From assembly GCA_018303115.1 (NCBI GenBank), contig JAGVYT010000029.1, forward strand, positions 1 to 35,477: DNA of 35,477 nucleotides, given 5' to 3'. Below are positions 28,406-35,477 of this stretch, one piece after another. Position numbers and translations under genes: made by a program. Origin of the DNA: Candidatus Woesearchaeota archaeon. GTDB taxonomy: Archaea; Nanobdellota; Nanobdellia; Woesearchaeales; UBA10216. Each line of letters starts with the position of its first letter. Position 1 is the stretch's first letter. Below the pieces are notes generated by a model. The model was given only the letters and a program-made list of their open reading frames with translations, had not been told where the DNA came from and did no database searches.

Positions 28406-29601
28406 TTTCTGCTTATAATTTCCACTACATCCCTGTTTTTCAGGGCATAATCCCTGCCAACTGTTTTCCTCGTCCTGACGTCAATGGCCCTGATAAAGCC
28501 CTCGCCGAGGTCTGTGTGCAGCCTGAAAGCGAAATCCACTGCCGTCGAGTTTTCCGGCATTAAGATGCAGTCCGGCAGAACGCGTCCGTGCTGGTCTGCA
28601 AGCTTATTCACGCCGCCGGGAAATACTGCCACGCACTTCAGAAGGTCAAACACGGCCTTGTTCAGGCAGTCCTGAACGCCTGTATTGCCGTGCTTTTTCA
28701 GAACGTTTTCATCAATGAATTCAAGCGCCTTCCTCTGCTTAGGCGAGAGCTTTCCGCCCTCTTTTATCGTAAAGCTGCTGTCACCCGGAATGTATTCAAT
28801 TAAATTTTCCCTGGCAGCTTCCCTTAAGGCAAGCTCTGATTCTGCGCTGCACGGCACTATCATATGCCCTTTGAACTCTTCCTGCATTTTCTTTATATTG
28901 GCGGCAGCAGTGTCCAAGTCGGCCTTGTTCGCAGCTATGATTATCTGCTTTGTTGCCCTTCTAAGCTCAACTGCAAAATTTTGCAAATCCCTCTCTGACC
29001 ACTTAAGCGGATTTTCCGGGTTAAGCCCAAGCCCTGCAATTATGCTTTTTACAATCTCAGTGTTGGCGTTTAAGCCGGAGAACTGGTCTGCTATTGCGTC
29101 CTCAACCTTGTGGCGCTCCATGTAGGTCTGCTTTGCGAATTTCTCCCACGGCTTTTTAAGTATGGCCAGGTACCACAGGTCAAGCTCGGTTTCCAGGAAG
29201 CGCACGTCATCAGAAGGGTTATGGCTGCCTGCATCCACAGGCTTGCCGTTCTCGTCAGTGCTGCCGGAAGCGTCCACAACGTGAACCAGCGCGTTAGCCT
29301 GCCTTAAATCGTCAAGAAACTGGTTGCCCAGCCCCTTTCCCTGGTGAGCGCCCGGAACCAGGCCTGCCACGTCAAGAAACTCCACGGGGACAAAGCGGTT
29401 CCCACTGATGCAGAACCCTTCCCTGGGATTGCACTTAACATTTAATTCGCGGTCAACGCAGCTTACTCTGACGTAGGCAGCGCCCCTGTTCGGCTTTATG
29501 GTTGTAAAAGGGTAAGAGGCTATCTCCACCTCTGCAAGAGTGGATGCCTTGAAAAAGGTGCTTTTCCCCGAAGATGGCTTGCCAACAATGCCTACTAGCA
29601 T
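28402..29601 (-). CDS. YchF/Obg-family redox-regulated ATPase/GTPase
   Basis: 399 aa; GIVGKPSSGKSTFF, DVAGLVPGAHQGKGLGNQFLDDLRQA, ANKADLD, C-terminal TGS-like domain. Confidence 0.94.
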   Translation of the reverse strand: MLVGIVGKPSSGKSTFFKASTLAEVEIASYPFTTIKPNRGAAYVRVSCVDRELNVKCNPREGFCISGNRFVPVEFLDVAGLVPGAHQGKGLGNQFLDDLRQANALVHVVDASGSTDENGKPVDAGSHNPSDDVRFLETELDLWYLAILKKPWEKFAKQTYMERHKVEDAIADQFSGLNANTEIVKSIIAGLGLNPENPLKWSERDLQNFAVELRRATKQIIIAANKADLDTAAANIKKMQEEFKGHMIVPCSAESELALREAARENLIEYIPGDSSFTIKEGGKLSPKQRKALEFIDENVLKKHGNTGVQDCLNKAVFDLLKCVAVFPGGVNKLADQHGRVLPDCILMPENSTAVDFAFRLHTDLGEGFIRAIDVRTRKTVGRDYALKNRDVVEIISRK

Positions 29602-29696
29602 GCTGTTGGAGGGTTTTACCGCTTTTTTAATACTTATTGCTGTGACGGCGGCCCATTCCCCCGAAAAAATTATAAACAGCCTAAAAATTTACTGTT

Positions 29697-29873
29697 GTGA
29701 AGAAAATGGCGACTTTTTTTGCGATGTTAAGCGGTGTTGGCATTCTGGTCGGCCTGTTCTTAATATCCCAGGGGCTTTGGGGGGACGGTGTAGGGGCCTT
29801 TTTGGCATTGACCATAGGCGTTTTTGTGACTTTCAAGGAAATCATGGACATGTTCTTTGCCGGCGGGCCGTGA
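29697..29873 (+). CDS. Small membrane protein (about 58 aa)
   Basis: VKKMATFFAMLSGVGILVGLFLISQGLWGDGVGAFLALTIGVFVTFKEIMDMFFAGGP; TATA-like aaaattataaac upstream. Confidence 0.6.
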   Translation: MKKMATFFAMLSGVGILVGLFLISQGLWGDGVGAFLALTIGVFVTFKEIMDMFFAGGP

Positions 29874-29915
29874 GATTCCGTATTCTAACGGGTTTGGACG
29901 CAAAGTGAACGTAAA

Positions 29916-30527
29916 CTAAGTTGCTTGTTTTGTAACTAATACGAACCAAGGCTGGAATCCCTTAAAAATACTAATTTCTGCTCCTTCGTAGAAGTCAATT
30001 GATTTTATGTGCTCTCTAAACTCGCTTTCGTAACTTGGTTCCAGAAGATGTGGTGAGTACTGAATGAATTTTGATTCTGACTTTATTTCTATTATCAAAC
30101 CCCCATCTGGAAGAGTTACTTCTGGGCACTTTTTTTTGATAAAATCTATAAGTACAGTTACACCAGTTCTTTGCCTAGCCCCTTTAAAGCTTTCTAATTT
30201 TTGACTCTCAAAATCAACAATTTTTCGTCCATCTGGTAATTTAATGTGAAAATTACCACTCGCATGAGCCGATGCTTTCATTCCTGATTTATCAAAAAGA
30301 TTGCCAAAATAAATATCTCCATTCTTACCCTGTTTAAACCAAAACACAGCCCAGTATTTATTCTCATCTTTTATGAATATTTTATGTGTTCTGGGTTTAC
30401 TCATCTTTCCTCCATGAATGCTGGTTTTACGTCGTGGCTTAATAAAGCTTCTGCTAGTGCTGTACTGGTTAATCTTTGGGTGGTAAATTGTGGGTGTTAA
30501 AGGTTCGATGATTTTTGATGTTGTCAT
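29916..30527 (-). CDS. Hypothetical protein (203 aa), cargo of the TIR-bounded island
   Basis: ORF start overlaps the stop of the upstream 34-aa ORF (ATGA); no recognised family. Confidence 0.65.
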   Translation of the reverse strand: MTTSKIIEPLTPTIYHPKINQYSTSRSFIKPRRKTSIHGGKMSKPRTHKIFIKDENKYWAVFWFKQGKNGDIYFGNLFDKSGMKASAHASGNFHIKLPDGRKIVDFESQKLESFKGARQRTGVTVLIDFIKKKCPEVTLPDGGLIIEIKSESKFIQYSPHLLEPSYESEFREHIKSIDFYEGAEISIFKGFQPWFVLVTKQAT

Positions 30528-30628
30528 ATTCCTTTATGTTTTAACCATATGTAAATAAACAAGGCAACTACAAGAAATACGAAAAAAGTTGCAAGTAATA
30601 TCCAATTAAACTGGGCTTTTTTGCTCAT
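30524..30628 (-). CDS. Small single-TM peptide (34 aa), cargo of the island
   Basis: MSKKAQFNWILLATFFVFLVVALFIYIWLKHKGI; overlaps the 203-aa gene by ATGA; not in ORF track. Confidence 0.55.
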   Translation of the reverse strand: MSKKAQFNWILLATFFVFLVVALFIYIWLKHKGI

Positions 30629-30814
30629 ATCTTATCAATATGAGCGGATATAACAGGAAGTTTTAAAACTTTCCTTTACACGTCCAAACTTAGTCGGCTT
30701 TGCCCGAGAAGTGACTAGTTCTCTGCTTAACAAGACTTTACGACCAAAACAGGGGTTTACGTCCAAACCCCGTTCTAACGAAAACTTTATAAAATTAGGT
30801 TATACATAAAGCGT

Positions 30815-31408
30815 ATGCCAGTATACATAAGAATTCCTTCTTTGGATGTTGTTTACAGGGATGTTTGGGTTATGCAGCCACTTTACAGAGTGACAAGGTT
30901 CTGGCTCGTGGAAAACGACTATGTGGATGCAAAAGGCGACAGCAGCATGGAATCTGCCATGGAGGTTCTTTATCATTTCAGAAGGGGCACGTCAATGAGC
31001 CCTAACGAGAAGGAGCTGAGGATATGGTGGAGGACTGTCCAGAACCCGATTGCGGGGGGCAGGGCGGGAAGCAAGTTCTACAAGCACCACATAGACATAG
31101 ACTGGAATGTCATACAAATGTATGACATTGAAATAATGAAGGAGGGGAAGAAAGAGACTGTCCAGAAAGGGGAGCTTAGAATCAATATCAGGCCATACAT
31201 TGAGATGCCTGACATGTCTGCTGTCCCCCTGCTGAAATTTTTTGACAACTGGTTCAGGACAAGGCTGCTGAAAAAAAACCTTGAGGAAAACAAGAAAATG
31301 CTTTACCAGGATGCATACAGGCTTCAGGGGATGCTAAAGAAGTATCTCGAGCTAAAGACATTCACCCCAGAGTTTGAGAACCTGCACGAGAAGTTTGAGT
31401 TTGTATGA
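30815..31408 (+). CDS. Conserved hypothetical protein (197 aa)
   Basis: ORF with TATA actttataaaat about 25 nt upstream (leaderless layout). Confidence 0.7.
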   Translation: MPVYIRIPSLDVVYRDVWVMQPLYRVTRFWLVENDYVDAKGDSSMESAMEVLYHFRRGTSMSPNEKELRIWWRTVQNPIAGGRAGSKFYKHHIDIDWNVIQMYDIEIMKEGKKETVQKGELRINIRPYIEMPDMSAVPLLKFFDNWFRTRLLKKNLEENKKMLYQDAYRLQGMLKKYLELKTFTPEFENLHEKFEFV

Positions 31409-32404
31409 TTATTTTTTCTTTAAAACGTCAATTACGCTCAGCCCCTCGTGGGAGAGCAGTATAAGCCCTGTCAGGGTTGCAAGCAGGTCCTTGAACCTTA
31501 TTATCAAAGAGAGGGCAATGCCTACGCTTGGAACCGCAATCAGGCTGAACACAGAGAAATAGCCTGCTTCCTGCACGCCAAAAGCCGCTGGAATCGGGAT
31601 TATGGCTACAATGGAAGTTGCTATTATGCTGAGGAGTATTATTGTGACAGAAGCCTCGAAGCCTATGCTGAGAAGCGCCAGCTTATACTGAAGAAACGTA
31701 ACAGGCCAGCTTAGCATTGAAACAAGGACAGCCTGCACAACCCCTTTTTTTCTTAAGCGCAGAAACTCAACCATGGAATCCTCAACAGTTGCTATTTTTC
31801 CGGTAAGTTCCTTAAAGAAGCGCAGCCTGATTAGTGATGAAAAAACCCGGAAAATGAAGGAAATGGGCCCGAGACGGCTGATGAGGGTTGAGTAAAAGAC
31901 CACTAAAAAAAGGATGGCAAGCAGTGAAATGGTTAAGGCAAAGCCAGCAACCTGTTTTGGCAATGCAAAAAACAGAAGCATTGAAATGAGTATCACTGAC
32001 ATGAGCACGGCATCTATCGACATTCCAAGGGACATCTCTATCAAAACAGAGGAATAAGTGTGCCCGGCCTTAATTCCAAGCTTTTTCTTCAAAAGAAAAC
32101 CCCTGACAGGCTCGCCCCCAACCCTTGCAGCAGGAGTCAGGTAGCTTATTGCAGTCCCGATAATCCTGTACCTTAAAAGCAGCAAAAAAGGTACTTTGAG
32201 CCCCTGATACTTAAGAACAGCGGACCACCTCCAGGTGGAAATGGCATGGAGGACTGCTGTTGCCAACAGGAAAAGCGCAAGGTAAGAAAGCGAGAACTTT
32301 CTGAAAGGCTCAATGATTTGGTCAAAACCGGCAAACGCGAGAACAATGACAAAAAGCAAGACTCCGATAACAACTGACGCCGCTGCAACCAGTTTCTTCC
32401 TCAT
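31409..32404 (-). CDS. Flippase-like/LPG-synthase-TM (UPF0104-type) integral membrane protein
   Basis: Multi-TM; RYRIIGTAISYLTPAARVGGEPVRGFLLKKKLGI and PAAFGVQEAGYFSVF; start moved to MRKKLVAAASVV because the ORF-track start lies in a tRNA intron. Confidence 0.85.
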   Translation of the reverse strand: MRKKLVAAASVVIGVLLFVIVLAFAGFDQIIEPFRKFSLSYLALFLLATAVLHAISTWRWSAVLKYQGLKVPFLLLLRYRIIGTAISYLTPAARVGGEPVRGFLLKKKLGIKAGHTYSSVLIEMSLGMSIDAVLMSVILISMLLFFALPKQVAGFALTISLLAILFLVVFYSTLISRLGPISFIFRVFSSLIRLRFFKELTGKIATVEDSMVEFLRLRKKGVVQAVLVSMLSWPVTFLQYKLALLSIGFEASVTIILLSIIATSIVAIIPIPAAFGVQEAGYFSVFSLIAVPSVGIALSLIIRFKDLLATLTGLILLSHEGLSVIDVLKKK

Positions 32405-32427
32405 CTTTTTTGCCTTTAATATTTTAG

Positions 32428-32573
32428 CGAGCCTGCAGGGACTTTCAAAGGAAGGTGAGATTTTTGGCAGTTTGTTGCTAATCAACATACCTGTTATTTG
32501 TTCGCCTTCTTTTTCGAACCCTGGACCTAGAGGTTAGGAACCTCTCGCGCTGATCCAGCTGCGCCACAGGCTC
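32428..32573 (-). tRNA. tRNA-Arg (CCT) interrupted by a 71-nt T-loop intron (32442-32512)
   Basis: 5' part GAGCCTG..GCGC/GCGC..AGAGG-TTCCTAA-CCTCT..AGGTC-CAGGG-TTCGAA; 3' part T-CCCTG-CAGGCTC-G at 32441-32428; acceptor and T stems pair perfectly across the insert. Confidence 0.85.
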
Positions 32574-32655
32574 GTAAAGATGACTGTTTGTTCGCAATTC
32601 TTTAAAAACTTTCTTCTCATAAATTATTTAAGCAGCCGATTCATGGCGCTGTAAG

Positions 32656-33213
32656 ATGAAAATAAGCAAAAAGCAGGCGATTGGGCTCTTTAGAAAGCAC
32701 TTTCTGAGGCTGGTTTTCGCATCTGTCGCTTTGGCAATGCTTTCTCTTTTATTAGGAACCTCTGTCAAAACAATAATCTTCGCCATAATACTTATCCTTC
32801 TCGGAGCATTCTCAACATTTTATTTTAATTATGTTGCAGCACCTATAAATTTCGAGCTCGTCAAACTCGGCACCATACTTATGGCATACACCCACGGGAT
32901 AGCCGCAGGCCTGATAGTGGGAATACTTGGCACTGTATTGGGGAAGGTCATGATAGGAAGGATTGACGAAAAGCTCCCCATCTCGGTGATTGCAATCTCG
33001 CTTGTTGCAATAGGCGCAGGGCTTTTTCCTGGAGCGAACATCATGTTCCTGGGAATTGCGCTTACAGGCCTTTACAACATAGCCCTGTTTTCAGTAACCA
33101 TGGCAACTGGAGGGGATTTGCATTGGAACATACCTTACGAAGGAACAGACTTTGCGATTAACTTTGTCCTGTTCACAAGAATAGCGCCGTTTCTAGTACC
33201 GCTTCTGCAATGA
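32656..33213 (+). CDS. Integral membrane protein, unknown function
   Basis: 185 aa, about six hydrophobic segments; ATGA overlap with truD. Confidence 0.7.
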   Translation: MKISKKQAIGLFRKHFLRLVFASVALAMLSLLLGTSVKTIIFAIILILLGAFSTFYFNYVAAPINFELVKLGTILMAYTHGIAAGLIVGILGTVLGKVMIGRIDEKLPISVIAISLVAIGAGLFPGANIMFLGIALTGLYNIALFSVTMATGGDLHWNIPYEGTDFAINFVLFTRIAPFLVPLLQ

Positions 33214-34199
33214 ACTACACGATAAAGCAGGTTCCCGGAGATTTCCGAGTTGAGGAAATACCTTCATTAACTGGAGGAAATAGGGGGGAATACAGCTATT
33301 TCTTCCTTGAAAAAACCGGCCTGAACACGTTTGAAGCCGCGAAAGCTGTAGCGGGGAAACTCGGAATAAACGTGAAGCGAATTGGATGGGCTGGAAACAA
33401 GGACAAGGACGCATTTACGAAACAGATGATATCAATCCGTAGAGTAAAAAAAAAGACTGTTGAAAAACTGTCGCTGCGAAATATAAAATTAACCTACCTT
33501 GGCAGCGGCGACGAAGAAATAACTTTAGGAAAACTGGCTGGAAATAAATTTATTATAACCGTAAGAAATCTTGGTAGCAGCGACTGCGAAAAAATAAAAC
33601 GGAATTCCGGATTGCTGAAGGAAAACGGCATCCCAAACTATTATGACGAGCAAAGGTTCAGCAGAAGCAACCCTGAGACAGGAAAGCTGATTCTTGAGGG
33701 CAAATTCAGGGAGGCGGCTGAAAAAATATTTGAAACAACTGTTTCTGCTGAAAAACTAAAATTATTGCATAAAAGCCAGCTGCTGCTGTATGTCCACTCT
33801 TACCAGTCGCTGCTGTTTAATAAAATGCTTGGCAAGTATATTAAAAGCAGCTGCAGCAACTGTGAAACTCTAAGATACAGCCGCGGCGAGTTCATATTCC
33901 CGAAAAACAAGGTTGAAAACAGGAAACTGCCTGTCATTGGCTTCGGGACAAAGCTTACAGGCGCAGCTTCCGAACTTCTTGAAGAGGAAAAAATAACCGC
34001 CAGAAACTTTGTGATAAGGCAGATTCCACAAATAAGCAGCGAGGGGACTTTAAGGGACGCTTTTGTGAAGGTAAATGATTTTCAACTCAGCAGTCCAGAA
34101 GAGGATGAGCTTAATAGCGGAATGAAGAAAATTAAACTCGGTTTTGCCCTGCCTAAGGGAAGCTATGCGACTGTTGTAGTGAAGGCGTTAGCGTGTTAA
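33210..34199 (+). CDS. truD: tRNA pseudouridine(13) synthase TruD
   Basis: 329 aa; DFRVEEIP, EKTGLNTFEAA, GWAGNKDKDAFTKQMISIR, NYYDEQRFS. Confidence 0.95.
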   Translation: MNYTIKQVPGDFRVEEIPSLTGGNRGEYSYFFLEKTGLNTFEAAKAVAGKLGINVKRIGWAGNKDKDAFTKQMISIRRVKKKTVEKLSLRNIKLTYLGSGDEEITLGKLAGNKFIITVRNLGSSDCEKIKRNSGLLKENGIPNYYDEQRFSRSNPETGKLILEGKFREAAEKIFETTVSAEKLKLLHKSQLLLYVHSYQSLLFNKMLGKYIKSSCSNCETLRYSRGEFIFPKNKVENRKLPVIGFGTKLTGAASELLEEEKITARNFVIRQIPQISSEGTLRDAFVKVNDFQLSSPEEDELNSGMKKIKLGFALPKGSYATVVVKALAC

Positions 34200-35279
34200 T
34201 GCCTCAACAGCGTCGTAAGCTGTTCTAGGGCTGTGAACCTGTAATACTTTTACTGGTTTCCCGTCACTAAAGACTCTCCCCCTGAAACAATTTGTTATTG
34301 CTTTTGTAGCTAACTTACTGCCTCCTAAGGCTATTATTACTGCCCCTTCTTTTTCTGCCAGAGGTATAACATGACTAACCACTGCATTGAAATTCCCTCT
34401 TGTCATTAAGTGGGGGCCGGCATAGATTGCAAAATCGCTTGCATGCATTTCCAACCCGGTTGAGTCACAAATCACAGGAACTCCGGACTCTATAAGCTGG
34501 GCTCCCAGCCCTTGGCTTTCAACAAAATCTTTGTAAGCTTCTGAGGAGCCTTTCATCCACCTGCTATGGAAAGGGGCGCCTACAGGCAGATATATTGGAG
34601 GAACATTTTTCCTGCTATATGCGGCAATAAAATTCATGGCGTTTGCAATTCTTATGCGAGGCCCTGCTATGTTAGTCAGCCTGTCGCTGTTCTCGTTTGT
34701 CACATCAACATCAGCGTCAAAAGCTGCGTTTCTGACATGCTCCACGTCAATCCCTGCAACCGCTGCCATTACATACTGGCTCGGGTCAATGACTTTCTCA
34801 CCATCTCCGATTCTATTGTGCAATAAGGCCCAATTATCCATGATTTTTCCCCTTGAAGCCACATACCTGAACCCAATGCCTCTTGGAAGCATGCCTGCCT
34901 TATCAAGGGCAGCATACATTCCCAAAGACTGGCCTGCAGCTGAAACCAAGTTTATTGCAATGCCCGCCTCGGCAGCAATGTATTCCAACGCGTCAGCAGC
35001 GCCAATACTTAGAGGATACATTGCCATGTGGGTTCTGCTCGGCTCTTTCTGTAACTCTGCCGGCATACCAAGAATGTTTTCTATTGAAGAGAAACCAGGA
35101 ATCTCTTCCCTTCCAACGGCGTCTCCTTGCTCAAGCAGACCCATGAAAGCGTCTCTAACACCACTGTTGTCTGGGTGTGTGCTAAGAAATTCTCCACCCA
35201 TACCCTGTTCTGTTACCCCTTGTCCGGCAAAAAGGTATATGGCGTTGATGGCGTTGATTTTGACTTTGTTTATTCCCAT
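34188..35279 (-). CDS. FabD-like acyl/malonyl transferase
   Basis: YLFAGQGVTEQGMG, nucleophile elbow AAGQSLGMYAAL, VASRGKIMDNW, GAPFHSRWM, ITNCF; ATG at 35279 preferred over TTG 35291. Confidence 0.82.
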   Translation of the reverse strand: MGINKVKINAINAIYLFAGQGVTEQGMGGEFLSTHPDNSGVRDAFMGLLEQGDAVGREEIPGFSSIENILGMPAELQKEPSRTHMAMYPLSIGAADALEYIAAEAGIAINLVSAAGQSLGMYAALDKAGMLPRGIGFRYVASRGKIMDNWALLHNRIGDGEKVIDPSQYVMAAVAGIDVEHVRNAAFDADVDVTNENSDRLTNIAGPRIRIANAMNFIAAYSRKNVPPIYLPVGAPFHSRWMKGSSEAYKDFVESQGLGAQLIESGVPVICDSTGLEMHASDFAIYAGPHLMTRGNFNAVVSHVIPLAEKEGAVIIALGGSKLATKAITNCFRGRVFSDGKPVKVLQVHSPRTAYDAVEALTR

Positions 35280-35283
35280 CTTT

Positions 35284-35477
35284 TCATCCAAAGTATCCGA
35301 GTTTTTCAGTTTCCTCTGATTCTTTCTCCCATGAGTTTTTTACTGATGCTATAATCTCCTCTAGCTTGGTTTTTAAACCTTTCCATTCTTCAAGAAAGCC
35401 TTTTATGAACTCGGCATTTGCAGCTTCCCCATCGCTTATAGAAACCTCCAAGGAAGCCCTGGTCCAGAACATAAGGC
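35284..35477 (-). CDS. C-terminal part of a gene running off the window edge
   Basis: Open frame to window edge, ...FIKGFLEEWKGLKTKLEEIIASVKNSWEKESEETEKLGYFG, immediately upstream of the FabD-like gene. Confidence 0.5.
   Translation of the reverse strand, partial: LMFWTRASLEVSISDGEAANAEFIKGFLEEWKGLKTKLEEIIASVKNSWEKESEETEKLGYFG

Larger units (their letters stand above)
29891..30772. mobile_element. Transposon-like island with terminal inverted repeats and 8-bp target-site duplication; no transposase recognised
   Basis: TTCTAACG at 29883-29890 and 30773-30780; termini GGTTTGGACG (29891-29900) and CGTCCAAACCCCG (30760-30772); subterminal CGTCCAAAC at 30681; A+T-rich interior. Confidence 0.65.

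Noticed and set aside
32511-32573. Truncated tRNA fragment/attachment site left by an integrated element
   Set aside because: The exact complementary 3' T-stem, acceptor stem and discriminator occur 71 nt downstream on the same strand, so an intron explains it better than truncation
1-35477. CRISPR array
   Set aside because: No regularly spaced direct repeats seen; the CARF-like gene has no cas neighbours

Overview
Archaeal chromosomal segment, probably DPANN-like (lineage is inference). Evidence: topo VI A/B next to a Dim2/Pno1-type KH protein, secE-spt5-uL11, eS17, archaeal SecF/SecD, Elp3, TruD, YchF-type GTPase, FtsZ and long-type FKBP. It is mostly dense housekeeping sequence, with four tRNA genes and no CRISPR array. 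The most unusual items read from the sequence are: (1) two tRNA-Arg genes interrupted at the same T-loop site (apparent position 59/60), one with a 12-nt T-loop insert plus a 9-nt anticodon-loop insert, the other with a 71-nt T-loop insert; (2) an 882-bp transposon-like island (29891-30772) with inverted termini CGGG(G)TTTGGACG and an 8-bp direct repeat TTCTAACG on both sides, carrying a two-gene operon (34-aa membrane peptide + 203-aa unknown) and no recognisable transposase; (3) a dispersed family of pyrimidine/purine intergenic hairpins with a TTGC-containing loop; (4) a putative vesicle-forming ArvABC-like GTPase cluster; (5) a wHTH-MNT/HEPN pair with tandem palindromes at its start and an apparently altered HEPN motif; (6) a stand-alone CARF-like protein, a FabD-like acyltransferase, a pore-less voltage-sensor-like protein, a SecD with a PDZ-like segment and a uL11 with a long C-terminal extension. 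All family names come from motif recognition by eye; no database search was run.
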